Source: Rhizobiales bacterium 65-9 (lineage in GTDB: Bacteria > Pseudomonadota > Alphaproteobacteria > Rhizobiales > Beijerinckiaceae). Taken from it: a DNA stretch of 43,940 nucleotides. Made by a program: the position numbers and the translations under genes. Shown one piece after another: positions 19,666-30,222 of this stretch; within the stretch, counting starts at the first letter, position 1; every line of letters starts with the position of its first letter. Below the pieces are notes generated by a model that saw nothing but the letters and a program-made list of their open reading frames with translations, ran no database searches and was not told where the DNA came from. Where the stretch lies: positions 46,770-90,709 of the forward strand of contig MKVY01000028.1 of NCBI GenBank assembly GCA_001899525.1. The letters are read 5' to 3'.

Positions 19666-19771
19666 ATTTATGTCGGAGAAATCCTGTGGGCAGCCTGCGC
19701 CGCGCTCTCACGGGGCAGCGGGTTTCGCGCTAGTGAAGCCCAGTCACGGTAGCTCGAACGCGGAGGAAGCG

Positions 19772-20287
19772 ATGGCGGGCAGTCTCAACAAGGTCATGCT
19801 GATCGGCAATCTCGGCCGCGATCCCGAGGTTCGGCGGCTCAATTCCGGCGAACCGGTCGTCAATTTCAGCGTCGCCACATCGGAAACCTGGCGCGACAAG
19901 GCGTCGGGCGAGCGCAAGGAGCGCACCGAATGGCATAATATCGTCATCTTCAACGAGAACCTCGCGAAGGTCGCCGAGCAGTATATCAAGAAGGGGACGA
20001 AGGTTTATATCGAGGGCCAGCTTCAGACCCGCGAATACCAGGACAAGGACGGCAATCAGCGCAAGACGACCGAGATCGTCCTGCAGCGCTATCGCGGCGA
20101 GCTGACGATCCTGTCCGGCCGCGGCGAGCAGGGCGGCGGCGATGACGACTATGGCGGCGGCGGCGGCCGCGTTTCGTCGGGCGGCGGGCGCGGCAGCGAT
20201 TACGGCCGGTCCTCGCCGATGGAGCGCCAGCCCGCGAAGCCCGGCGGCGGCAAGCATGTCGATCTCGACGACGATATTCCGTTCTAG
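19772..20287 (+). CDS. ssb: Single-stranded DNA-binding protein
   Basis: SSB coats single-stranded DNA in replication, repair and recombination and recruits partners through its C-terminal tip. The OB-fold occupies about residues 1-112: MAGSLNKVMLIGNLGRDPEVR, TEWHNIVIFNENLAKVAEQYIKKG, YIEGQLQTREYQDKDG. A Gly/Arg/Ser-rich linker follows, ending in the acidic tip DDDIPF. The ATG at 19772 has GGAGGA upstream; a longer in-frame reading from 19628 adds 48 unrelated residues across the SOS box. Length is 171 residues. Confidence 0.96.
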   Translation: MAGSLNKVMLIGNLGRDPEVRRLNSGEPVVNFSVATSETWRDKASGERKERTEWHNIVIFNENLAKVAEQYIKKGTKVYIEGQLQTREYQDKDGNQRKTTEIVLQRYRGELTILSGRGEQGGGDDDYGGGGGRVSSGGGRGSDYGRSSPMERQPAKPGGGKHVDLDDDIPF

Positions 20288-20302
20288 AGGCGCGGCGCCT
20301 CT
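20286..20302. terminator. Candidate terminator between convergent ssb and marC
   Basis: Perfect 8-base arms AGAGGCGC/GCGCCTCT around a single base, starting at the ssb stop codon. No T-run follows, so efficiency is uncertain. Its position between two convergent genes separated by only 26 bases suggests a bidirectional end point. Confidence 0.4.
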
Positions 20303-20313
20303 GGCGCCGACGC

Positions 20314-20943
20314 TCAGGCGAGCCCGAAAGCCGCCTTCGCGCCGTCGATCAGGAACTGCACCGCGAGCGCCGCGAGGATGACGCCGAGCAGGCGCGTGAG
20401 CACGGCGTTTCCCGTCGTTCCCAGAACCCTGGCGACCCGGTCCGCCAGCAGCAGGACCGCCAGGCAGACGGCGATCAGCAGCGCCGTGACGAGGAGCAGA
20501 AGCGAGATCAGCAGCGGGTCGTCATGAGCCCGTCCCGCCAGCAGCAGCATGGCCGTGATCGCGCCCGGACCCGCCATCAGCGGGATGGCGAGAGGGAAGG
20601 CCGCGATGTTGCGAATCTGGTCTTTCGTGATCGCCGTCTCGGCCATCTCCGATTTGCGCGCGTTGCGCCGGTCGAACACCATTTCGAACGCGATCGTGAA
20701 CAGCAGCAGTCCGCCGGCGATTCTGAAGGCCGGCAGGCCGATGCCGAGCAGCCTCAGCGTTTCCTGGCCCGCCACCGCGAAGAACGCCATGATCAAGAAC
20801 GCGATCAGGCTGGCGCGATACGCCACCTGCCGCCGCTCGGCCGGCGTCATGCCGCGCGTCACGCTGATGAACATCGGCGCGAGCGCCGGCGGATCGAGCG
20901 TGACGAGCAGCGTCACCACGGCGCTGGAAAGATAGTCATACAT
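20314..20943 (-). CDS. MarC-family integral membrane protein
   Basis: This 209-residue protein has about six predicted membrane helices. The family pattern is clear: LLVTLDPPALAPMFISVTRGMT near the N-terminus, RIAGGLLLFTIAFEMVF in the middle, and AAFPLAIPLMAGPGAITAMLLL, the MarC signature. MarC proteins are widespread inner-membrane proteins of unknown transport function; the historical link to multiple antibiotic resistance in E. coli was not upheld. It is convergent with ssb and divergent from the PP2C-like gene. Confidence 0.9.
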   Translation of the reverse strand: MYDYLSSAVVTLLVTLDPPALAPMFISVTRGMTPAERRQVAYRASLIAFLIMAFFAVAGQETLRLLGIGLPAFRIAGGLLLFTIAFEMVFDRRNARKSEMAETAITKDQIRNIAAFPLAIPLMAGPGAITAMLLLAGRAHDDPLLISLLLLVTALLIAVCLAVLLLADRVARVLGTTGNAVLTRLLGVILAALAVQFLIDGAKAAFGLA

Positions 20944-20993
20944 TCGCCAGAACGTCCCCTTTCATCCTGACGGTTCGAGCGCGGGAGGTCCAC

Positions 20994-21833
20994 CTGCTCG
21001 ACATCATCGACGCGCTCTCGCTCGCCGGCTCGCGCGCCCGGCCGAACGACGATGTCTGGGGCATGGCGCGCAACCGCGTCTGGGTGATCGACGGCGCGAC
21101 GGGGCTTGGCGATCCGATCGTGTCGGACACCAGCGACGCCGCGTGGCTCGCCCACCGCGCGAACGAGTTGTTCGTGCGCCACGCCGGTTGCCACGACGCC
21201 ATGCCGATGCTCGAATCCGTCGCGAAGGATCTCGAAGCCGCCTTCCTGCGCGAGCGCCGCCGCGCGCCGCTGGAGCGCTGGGAGATTCCCTGCGGCGCTT
21301 TCATGATGCTGACCGCGCGCAACGACGGCGTGTGCGAACTGGCCTGGACCGCCGACTGCCGCGCCATTCTCGTGGGAAGCGACGGCGAGACGCATGCCTT
21401 CGGCGCGACGGCGGAAAGCGAGGCGCGGGAGGCGGGCGGGGCGGCCGCAGTGCGCGTCGCCGATCCCGCCGAGCGGCTCCGCGCGCCGGAGAGTTTGGCC
21501 CGTCTTCGCGCTGGCCGCGCCCGTTACAACCAGCCGGGAGGGCCTTTCACCCTCGCGCCCGATCCGGCCTTCGTGGCCGGCGTCAGAACCGCCCGCGTGG
21601 CGCTGAAAACGCCCGCCCACGCGCTCCTGATGACCGACGGCTTCGCCGCGCTGGAACTGCGATACGGCGACATCGGCGCGGCCGCCTTCGTCGCCGCCGC
21701 GCGGGAAGAGGGCCTTGTCCGGCTCGCCCTGCGGCTGCGCCACATAGAGGAGGAGCTTGATCCGGCCGCCGTCCGCTTTCCGCGCTGGAAACGGTCGGAC
21801 GACGCGACCGCCGCACTGGTGGCGATTGCGTGA
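20994..21833 (+). CDS. PP2C-like serine/threonine phosphatase domain protein, unusual start
   Basis: The product reads LLDIIDALSLAGS..RPNDDVWG...VWVIDGATGLGD at the N-terminus. RPNDD corresponds to the metal-binding motif of PP2C phosphatases and VIDGATG to the second motif. Later come WTADCRAILVGSDG, ALLMTDGFAALEL and SDDATAAL, the C-terminal PP2C-like elements. The first ATG, at 21063, lies after RPNDD and would delete the first motif. The only in-frame candidates between the upstream stop (20901) and this motif are CTG codons; the one at 20994 has GGGAGG 5 bases before it, so I place the start there (279 residues). Alternatively the gene may have lost its start. Substrate and partners are unknown. 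Confidence 0.65.
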   Translation: MLDIIDALSLAGSRARPNDDVWGMARNRVWVIDGATGLGDPIVSDTSDAAWLAHRANELFVRHAGCHDAMPMLESVAKDLEAAFLRERRRAPLERWEIPCGAFMMLTARNDGVCELAWTADCRAILVGSDGETHAFGATAESEAREAGGAAAVRVADPAERLRAPESLARLRAGRARYNQPGGPFTLAPDPAFVAGVRTARVALKTPAHALLMTDGFAALELRYGDIGAAAFVAAAREEGLVRLALRLRHIEEELDPAAVRFPRWKRSDDATAALVAIA

Positions 21834-21967
21834 TCCAGGCGATCCGAAAATCTATAAAGCATTGAATAAAATAAGCTATTTATCTGTCCGCCGACTCGAT
21901 TTTCGCTTGGCGGAACGCGCGCAAATCGGCTAAAGAAAAGCTTCTTTCCGCACTTTGCGAGTCGCTG

Positions 21968-24685
<2,718 letters not shown>

Positions 24686-24762
24686 CCGTCCCGCTTCCGC
24701 TCTGACGCCGCCGCATCGCGAGCATGTGAAGAAAGCCGGACTCTAGCTCCAGCTTTCGTTTA

Positions 24763-25683
24763 ATGATGGCGGTGCAAACACGGGTTGAGATGGGCGAGGG
24801 CGACAAGGGGCAAAGTCATGCGGGCGACCGGCCGGTCGCCGGTTTTGTCGCCAATACCGCCTCGTTCGTCGCCGCGTCGGGCGGAGACGCTCTGTCCAAA
24901 TTCGCCGTCTCGGCCATGTCGCTGCCGCAGGCTGTCGCCATGCGCAGCTTTTTCACCATCGTTTTTCTCGCGCCGGTGTTTCTTCTCGCCGTTCGCCGCG
25001 GCCAGCCGGTATTCGCCACCAATCGCGTCTGGCTTCACCTCACGCGCACCATGCTGCATCTGAGCGCGACGTATCAGGCGTTTGTTGCGTTGCAGCATAT
25101 TCCTCTCACCACTCTGACGGCCATCCTGTTCGCGGCGCCGATCTTCATCGCCTTGCTGGCGATCCCGATCCTCGGCGAGCGGCTGCGCCCGCGCCAGGCG
25201 TTCGCGATCGGGCTTGGGGTGATCGGTTGCATGGTCATCATCCGGCCGAGCGGCGACGGCGACGTGCTCTATATGCTGCTGGCGCTGGGTTCGAGTTTCT
25301 CCTGGTCCCTGTCGGTGACGCTGCTGCGCAAGCTCACGCGCACGGAAAGCCACGTCACGCTGCTGGCCTGGAGCAACTTTCCCCAGCTCGTCGTGGCGGC
25401 GCTGATTGCGATGTTCGATTGGCGCGCCATCGACGGCATGCTGTTGCTCGTCATCCTCGGCATGTCGGTGACGCAGGTTTTCGGGCAATGGTTTTCCATG
25501 ACGGCGCTTCGTCTGGCTCCGGCCGCGACGGTCGCTCCCGCGCAGTTCACGCAGATTCTCTGGGCGACCTTGTTCGGCGCCCTGTTCTTCAATGAATGGC
25601 CGCACCCCCTCATATGGGTCGGCGCGGCGTTGATCATGGCGAGCGGCTATTCGCTGATGCGTTCGCCGCGATCGGCCGTCTGA
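24763..25683 (+). CDS. EamA (DMT-superfamily) transporter, copy 1 of 3
   Basis: A 306-residue inner-membrane protein with about ten hydrophobic helices in two EamA repeats. A short charged N-terminus precedes RPVAGFVANTASFVAASGGDALSKFAV. Typical later stretches are PLTTLTAILFAAPIFIALLAIPILGERLRPRQ and VTLLRKLTRTESHVTLLAWSNF. The DMT superfamily exports metabolites such as amino acids, nucleosides or drugs; the substrate cannot be read from sequence. Two close paralogues follow head to tail with almost no spacing, so the three probably form one operon arising by tandem duplication. Confidence 0.9.
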   Translation: MMAVQTRVEMGEGDKGQSHAGDRPVAGFVANTASFVAASGGDALSKFAVSAMSLPQAVAMRSFFTIVFLAPVFLLAVRRGQPVFATNRVWLHLTRTMLHLSATYQAFVALQHIPLTTLTAILFAAPIFIALLAIPILGERLRPRQAFAIGLGVIGCMVIIRPSGDGDVLYMLLALGSSFSWSLSVTLLRKLTRTESHVTLLAWSNFPQLVVAALIAMFDWRAIDGMLLLVILGMSVTQVFGQWFSMTALRLAPAATVAPAQFTQILWATLFGALFFNEWPHPLIWVGAALIMASGYSLMRSPRSAV

Positions 25684-25684
25684 G

Positions 25685-26572
25685 ATGCGCGCGGCCGAGC
25701 ACGCCGACCCGCCGCCTGACCGGCCGGTCGCCGGAATCACGGCGAACGCGGCCTCCATGGCGGCGTCTTCCGGCGGCGACGCGCTCGCCAAGCTCGTGCT
25801 CGCGGTCCTGCCGGCGCCGCAGACCCTGATGCTGCGCTGCCTCTTCCTGCTCGTGCTCCTCCCGCCGCTGTTCGCGCTGACCGCGCGCCGCGGCCTGCCT
25901 GTCCTGGCGACGCGGCGCGCATGGCTTCATCTCATGCGGTTTTGCCTGCAGTTCGCGTCGATTCTGGCGGCGCTGACGGCGCTTCGCAATCTGCCGCTCA
26001 CGACCGTTACGACGATCATGTTCGTCGCGCCGATTTTCATCGTGTTCTCCGCAGTCGCCATTCTTGGCGAGCGCGTGCGGATGCATCAGCTCATATCGGT
26101 CGCGCTGGGCTTCATCGGCTGTCTCATCGTCATCCGCCCGCGCGGCGACGGCGAGATGCTTTTCATGCTGATCGCGCTGTTCTCGGCCGCCACCTGGGCG
26201 ATCTCGATGACCCTTCTGCGGCTGCTCACGCGCACGGAAAGCCATGTCGTCATTCTCGCCTGGAGCAACGGATTGCTGATGCTGGGCGCCGCCGCGCTCG
26301 CGGTTTTCGACTGGCGTCCGCTCCAGGCCGAGATCGTCTGGCTGCTCATTGGGATGGCGGTGCTTCAGGTCGCGGGCCAATGGTTCTCCATGACGGCCGT
26401 ACGCATCGCGCCCGCCTCGACTGTCGCGCCGGCGCAATACACGCAGATCATCTGGTCGACGATCATCGGCGCGGCGGTGTTCAGCGAATGGCCCGCGCCG
26501 TCGGTGCTGTTCGGCGCGATCTTCATCGTCGCCGGCGGCTGGTGGCTGATGCGCGGCGAACGGATGGCCTGA
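25685..26572 (+). CDS. EamA (DMT-superfamily) transporter, copy 2 of 3
   Basis: This 295-residue paralogue begins 1 base after the stop of copy 1. It keeps the same landmarks: RPVAGITANAASMAASSGGDALAKLV, PLTTVTTIMFVAPIFIVFSAVAILGERVR, TLLRLLTRTESHVVILAWSNG and FGQWFSMTA-like VAGQWFSMTAVRIAPASTVAPAQYTQIIW. About ten membrane helices are expected. The stop TGA shares its A with the ATG of copy 3, so translation is probably coupled. Confidence 0.9.
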   Translation: MRAAEHADPPPDRPVAGITANAASMAASSGGDALAKLVLAVLPAPQTLMLRCLFLLVLLPPLFALTARRGLPVLATRRAWLHLMRFCLQFASILAALTALRNLPLTTVTTIMFVAPIFIVFSAVAILGERVRMHQLISVALGFIGCLIVIRPRGDGEMLFMLIALFSAATWAISMTLLRLLTRTESHVVILAWSNGLLMLGAAALAVFDWRPLQAEIVWLLIGMAVLQVAGQWFSMTAVRIAPASTVAPAQYTQIIWSTIIGAAVFSEWPAPSVLFGAIFIVAGGWWLMRGERMA

Positions 26573-27468
26573 TGGACGCGCGCGCATCGCCGGCCGCGCC
26601 CCCGGAGCGTCCCATCGCCGGGCTCGCCGCCAACGGCGCCGGCTTCGTCGTTCTGTCGGGCAGCGACGCGATGACCAAGGTCGCCGTGGCGGCGTTGCCC
26701 GGCGCGCAGATCATGGCTTTGCGCGGCGCGATGGTGCTGCTGCTCCTCACGCCTTTGTTCATCGCCTGCTGGCGTCGCGGCGACTCCGTGCTCGCGACGC
26801 GCCGCCCCTGGACGCATCTCACGCGCTGCGCGCTGCAGGTGGTCTCGATGCTGACCTTCATGATCGCCATGAAGCAATTGCCGCTGACGACGATCACCGC
26901 GATCATGTTCATCGCGCCGGCTCTGGTCGCGCTCGCCGCCGCGCCGATTCTGGGCGAGCGCATCCGGCCGCCGCAAGTCGTGGCGCTGGTGACGGGCCTC
27001 ATCGGCTGCCTGATCATTCTCCGTCCGTCGGGGGAAGGGCAGGCCGCGGCCATTCTTCTGGCCGTCATATCGGCCGCGACATGGGCGCTGTCGCTGACGC
27101 TGCTCAGGCTCCTGACCCGCACCGAGAGCCAGGCGACCATCTTCGCCTGGACCAACGGCAATCTTCTGCTGTTCGGACTGGCCTTCTCCGCGTTCGACTG
27201 GCGGCCTCTCGACATGCGCGTGCTCGCGCTGGTGGCGGCGATGTCGGTCGCGCAGATCTTTGGCCAGTGGTGCTCGATGATCGCGTTCAGGCTGGCGAGC
27301 GCCGCGACCGTCGCGCCGATGCAGTACACGCAGATCATCTGGGCGACGATCTACGGCTCCGTCATGTTCGGGGAGTGGCCGTCCCTGTCGGTCTGGATCG
27401 GCGCCGCCTTCATCGTGGCGGGCGGGCTCTGGCTGGTCTACGCGGAGGGACGGCGCGAGTTTCGATGA
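26572..27468 (+). CDS. EamA (DMT-superfamily) transporter, copy 3 of 3
   Basis: The 298-residue protein starts at the ATG overlapping the stop of copy 2; the same frame is open much further upstream, but only as a shadow of copy 2. Landmarks are RPIAGLAANGAGFVVLSGSDAMTK, PLTTITAIMFIAPALVALAAAPILGERIRPP, LLRLLTRTESQATIFAWTNG and FGQWCSMIAFRLASAATVAP. It has diverged from copies 1 and 2 at the GGDALAK motif (GSDAMTK). The substrate is unknown. Confidence 0.9.
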   Translation: MDARASPAAPPERPIAGLAANGAGFVVLSGSDAMTKVAVAALPGAQIMALRGAMVLLLLTPLFIACWRRGDSVLATRRPWTHLTRCALQVVSMLTFMIAMKQLPLTTITAIMFIAPALVALAAAPILGERIRPPQVVALVTGLIGCLIILRPSGEGQAAAILLAVISAATWALSLTLLRLLTRTESQATIFAWTNGNLLLFGLAFSAFDWRPLDMRVLALVAAMSVAQIFGQWCSMIAFRLASAATVAPMQYTQIIWATIYGSVMFGEWPSLSVWIGAAFIVAGGLWLVYAEGRREFR

Positions 27469-27547
27469 GCGTTGGAATTCCCGGCCTCTTGCTCCTCTCG
27501 CCTTCCGCCGCTAACCCTCCGCCGCCTGTCCGAGGTCCGATCGCACG

Positions 27548-28060
27548 ATGAGCAAGACGAAACCGCGCGTCGCCTTCTATCCCGGATCGTTCGATCCGGT
27601 GACCAACGGGCATGTGGACGTGCTGCGGGAGGCTTGCCGCCTCGCGGACCGGCTGGTGGTGGCGATCGGCGTCCATCCCGGCAAGGCCCCCATGTTTCCC
27701 GCCGAGGAGCGCGCCGAGATGATCCGCGAGCTTGCGGCCCCATTCGAGCGCGAGACCGGCGCTGAGGTGGAGGTGACGACCTTCGCCGACCTGACCGTGA
27801 CGGCGGCCGCGCGCGCGGGCGCGACGATCATGATCCGCGGCCTGCGCGACGGCACCGACCTCGACTACGAAATGCAGCTCGCGGGCATGAACGCCGCGAT
27901 GGCGCCCGACATCCAGACGGTCTTTCTGCCGGCCTCGCCCTCCGTTCGCCCCATCACGGCCACGCTTGTCCGTCAGATCGCCTCCATGGGCGGGGACGTC
28001 GCGCCGTTCGTGCCGGCTTCCGTCGCCGCCCGCCTGACGAAGAAATTCCCGCGCCGCTGA
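27548..28060 (+). CDS. coaD: Phosphopantetheine adenylyltransferase
   Basis: CoaD transfers AMP from ATP to 4'-phosphopantetheine, the penultimate step of coenzyme A synthesis. The nucleotidyltransferase motif is in [19 protein letters not shown] (T/HxGH type), with [19 protein letters not shown] as the phosphopantetheine-binding segment. The C-terminal motif is [20 protein letters not shown]; family members usually have SSTLVR, so ITATLVR is a mild variation. Length is 170 residues. A periplasmic cyclophilin gene follows after 19 bases. Confidence 0.95.
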   Translation: MSKTKPRVAFYPGSFDPVTNGHVDVLREACRLADRLVVAIGVHPGKAPMFPAEERAEMIRELAAPFERETGAEVEVTTFADLTVTAAARAGATIMIRGLRDGTDLDYEMQLAGMNAAMAPDIQTVFLPASPSVRPITATLVRQIASMGGDVAPFVPASVAARLTKKFPRR

Positions 28061-28079
28061 GCGCTCCTCCGGAGTTCCC

Positions 28080-28622
28080 ATGAAAAGACTGATAGCCGCA
28101 GCCGCTCTCGCGCTGGTCGCCTTCGGCGCGCAGGCCCAGACCGTCGATCCGAACAATGCGATCGCGCTCGACACCAAGGACGGCCGCATCGTCATCAAGC
28201 TGCGCCCCGATCTCGCGCCGAAGCATGTCGCGCAGATCGTCGCCCTCACCAAGCGCCACTTCTATGACGGCATCGTTTTTCATCGCGTGATCGACGGCTT
28301 CATGGCGCAGACCGGCGATCCCACCGGCACCGGCATGGGCGGCTCCGACCTGCCCAACATTCCGGCCGAATTCTCGAAGGAGCCGTTCAAGCGCGGCAGC
28401 GTCGGCATGGCCCGCTCGCAGTCGCCGAACTCCGCCAATTCGCAGTTCTTCATCTGCTATGACGGCTGCGGCCCGCTGACCGGCCAGTACACCATCTGGG
28501 GCGAGGTCGTCTCCGGCATGGATGTCGTGAACAAGATCAAGAAGGGCTCGGAGGCGCAGAACGGCTCCGTGAGCAAACCCGACAAGATCGTCCGCATGCA
28601 GATGCTTTCGGACGCGAAGTAG
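28080..28622 (+). CDS. ppiA: Periplasmic peptidyl-prolyl cis-trans isomerase (cyclophilin)
   Basis: This cyclophilin catalyses proline isomerisation during folding. A signal peptide MKRLIAAAALALVAFGAQAQ with an AQA cleavage site indicates export. The catalytic domain has FYDGIVFHRVIDGFMAQTGDPTGTG, with the active Arg in FHRV, and GSVGMARSQSPNSANSQFFIC. Length is 180 residues. It stands at the head of a tight four-gene set: this gene, two related secreted proteins, and a cytoplasmic cyclophilin. Confidence 0.93.
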   Translation: MKRLIAAAALALVAFGAQAQTVDPNNAIALDTKDGRIVIKLRPDLAPKHVAQIVALTKRHFYDGIVFHRVIDGFMAQTGDPTGTGMGGSDLPNIPAEFSKEPFKRGSVGMARSQSPNSANSQFFICYDGCGPLTGQYTIWGEVVSGMDVVNKIKKGSEAQNGSVSKPDKIVRMQMLSDAK

Positions 28623-28627
28623 GCGCG

Positions 28628-29227
28628 GTGAGCGTCCTGCGCATTCTGCTTGCGCTCGGCGCGCTTGTCGGCGCGCCGCAGGCCGGACTGGCGCAGGAAA
28701 CCCGCGATCTCGGCCTGCCGCCGGCGCAGACGCCCAATCTGCCGCCGGCGCAAAATCCCAATCTGCCGCCGCCCACGGGGCAGCGCTATCTGCCAGGAGC
28801 GTCCGGCCCGTTCGCCGATCCCGATCGGCCCGTGTCGCTTCGGTCGAGCCGGCCGAACGCCGGAGCGGACGGTTATCGCGGCGATGTCTTCGCGTCGCGC
28901 AGCGGCGTTCGGGTCGATCGCATTGATGACCTCGCGCAGATCGCGCCGTTCCTGCGCGGCTGCTGGTCGCCGCCGGCCGGCTTCCGTCAACGCAGTCGGA
29001 TCGACATGACGGTCCGGTTCAGCCTGACGCGGAACGGAGATTTTGTCGGCGCGCCGCGCCTCGTCTATGCGAACGCGCGGGCGTCGAAGGCGCAACGGCG
29101 GGCGCTGCTCGACTCCGTGAATGCGGCGGTGCGGGCCTGCGCGCCGCTTCCGTTGTCGAACAGCTTCGGCGCCGCGATCGCGGGCCGGCCGCTGTCGATC
29201 CGTTTCGTCGTCGACGGCGGCCGATGA
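28628..29227 (+). CDS. Secreted two-cysteine protein, TolA/TonB C-terminal-like (larger paralogue)
   Basis: The 199-residue product has a signal peptide (MSVLRILLALGALVGAPQAGLAQ) and then a Pro-rich repeat: LPPAQTPN, LPPAQNPN, LPPPTG. The C-terminal domain (about 100-197) reads LRGCWSPPAG...MTVRFSLTRNGDFVGAPRLVY...VRACAPLPLS...AIAGRPLSIRFVVD. This resembles the short alpha/beta C-terminal domain of TolA/TonB-type proteins, but without the N-terminal membrane anchor. Cys112 and Cys171 may form a disulfide. The downstream gene encodes the same domain with cysteines at the same 59-residue spacing. GTG start at 28628. Function unknown. Confidence 0.7.
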   Translation: MSVLRILLALGALVGAPQAGLAQETRDLGLPPAQTPNLPPAQNPNLPPPTGQRYLPGASGPFADPDRPVSLRSSRPNAGADGYRGDVFASRSGVRVDRIDDLAQIAPFLRGCWSPPAGFRQRSRIDMTVRFSLTRNGDFVGAPRLVYANARASKAQRRALLDSVNAAVRACAPLPLSNSFGAAIAGRPLSIRFVVDGGR

Positions 29228-29616
29228 TGAGGGCCGCAGCGCTTGCGTTTTTGCTGTGCGCCTCGGCGAATTCGGCGTCGGCGCAGCAGCCCGCCGCGAA
29301 CATGAGGGACCTGTCCGCGTTGATCAGGATGTGCCTTGACCGCGCTCCGCCCGTGACGCCGCCAACCGTCTCGCAGGCGCGCATGTTGTTTTCCCTGCGG
29401 CGCAACGGAACGCTGATGGGCGATCCGCGCGTCCTCGTCACCAATGTCGACGCCGCTCCGGCGCTGACCGACGCTTTCGCCCGCTCGCTCGTCTCGGCGG
29501 TCAAGGCCTGCGCGCCGTTTCCGATGGACTACAAGCTGGCGGGCGCCGTCGCCGGGCGCCTTTTGACCTTTCGCATGAGTTTCAAACCCAATGGAAAAGC
29601 AGGAGTGGACATATGA
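29224..29616 (+). CDS. Secreted two-cysteine protein, TolA/TonB C-terminal-like (smaller paralogue)
   Basis: This 130-residue protein has a signal peptide (MMRAAALAFLLCASANSASAQ) and one domain: IRMCLDRAPPV...RMLFSLRRNGTLMGDPRVLV...AVKACAPFPMD...AVAGRLLTFRMSF. It aligns with the C-terminal domain of the upstream protein, including FSL-RNG---G-PR, ACAP-P and A(I/V)AGR-L. Cys37 and Cys96 are 59 apart, exactly as in the paralogue. The start overlaps the upstream stop (ATGATGA) and the stop overlaps the next gene. Function unknown. Confidence 0.7.
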   Translation: MMRAAALAFLLCASANSASAQQPAANMRDLSALIRMCLDRAPPVTPPTVSQARMLFSLRRNGTLMGDPRVLVTNVDAAPALTDAFARSLVSAVKACAPFPMDYKLAGAVAGRLLTFRMSFKPNGKAGVDI

Positions 29617-30083
29617 GTCTTGATCCCGAAAACACGCTGGTTATCGACACGACGAAAGGCAAGGTCGTCATCGCGATGCGCCCCGATCTCGCGCCCGGCC
29701 ATGTCGAGCGCATCAAGAAGCTGGCGCGCGAAGGCTTTTATGACGGCATCGTCTTTCATCGCGTGATCGACGGCTTCATGGCGCAGACCGGCTGTCCGCG
29801 CGGAACTGGCACTGGCGGCTCCGACTATCCGGACCTCAAGGCCGAGTTCAACAACGAGAGCCATCAGCGCGGCGTATGCTCGATGGCGCGCGCGCAGAAT
29901 CCGAATTCGGCGAATTCGCAGTTCTTCATCGTGTTCGACGATGCGAGCTTCCTCGACAAGCAGTACACGGTGTGGGGCAAGGTCGTCGAAGGCATGGAGA
30001 ATGTCGACAAGATCAAGCGCGGCGAGCCGGTGCGCGATCCCGATAAAATGAACACTGTGCGCGTGCTCGCGGACGTGCAGTGA
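29613..30083 (+). CDS. ppiB: Cytoplasmic peptidyl-prolyl cis-trans isomerase (cyclophilin)
   Basis: A 156-residue cyclophilin without a signal peptide. It shares FYDGIVFHRVIDGFMAQTG with the periplasmic copy, then CPRGTGTGGSDYPDLKAEFN and CSMARAQNPNSANSQFFIVF. The ATG overlaps the stop of the preceding gene by 4 bases (ATGA), indicating translational coupling with a secreted protein. A strong palindromic repeat follows the stop. The pairing of exported and cytosolic cyclophilins in this order also occurs in related bacteria. Confidence 0.94.
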   Translation: MSLDPENTLVIDTTKGKVVIAMRPDLAPGHVERIKKLAREGFYDGIVFHRVIDGFMAQTGCPRGTGTGGSDYPDLKAEFNNESHQRGVCSMARAQNPNSANSQFFIVFDDASFLDKQYTVWGKVVEGMENVDKIKRGEPVRDPDKMNTVRVLADVQ

Positions 30084-30109
30084 GCGTCCGCATTTCATCG
30101 TGACTTTCA

Positions 30110-30182
30110 TGCCCGGGCTTTCGCCCGGGCATCCACGTTTGAAGGGCGCCGTTGGACGTGGATGGCCGGGCGCAGCCCGGCC
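30110..30182. repeat. Composite palindromic repeat (two hairpins in an outer stem)
   Basis: First hairpin TGCCCGGGC-TTTC-GCCCGGGCA (30110-30131). Second hairpin GGCCGGGC-GCA-GCCCGGCC (30164-30182... read 30164-30182). Between them ATCCACG (30131-30137) and CGTGGAT (30157-30163) pair to form a middle stem. This layout is a well-known dispersed palindrome type in Hyphomicrobiales genomes. It ends 41 bases before queA. Confidence 0.85.
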
Positions 30183-30222
30183 ATGATGAAACAGAAAATG
30201 GCGCGGCTGATGCGTTGATCCC

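Larger units (their letters stand above)
19193..19771. other. Divergent uvrA-ssb control region
   Basis: About 580 bases between the divergent starts of uvrA and ssb hold no confident gene. Two LexA-type boxes lie inside it (19346-19360 and 19651-19665). Bases about 19430-19720 read like interrupted coding sequence, with two overlapping frames joined only by assuming a frameshift near 19520. No family was recognised, so it is left as unexplained sequence. The region is longer than needed for two promoters. Confidence 0.6.

Noticed and set aside
19430..19720. Possible frameshifted pseudogene between uvrA and ssb
   Set aside because: The two frames would need one frameshift and one contains the perfect LexA box; no family was recognised. 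It is kept only as an open question in the region entry.
24763..27468. Recombination repeat or CRISPR-like array in the EamA region
   Set aside because: The recurring sequences are homologous coding segments of three paralogous transporters about 900 bases apart, not short spaced repeats.
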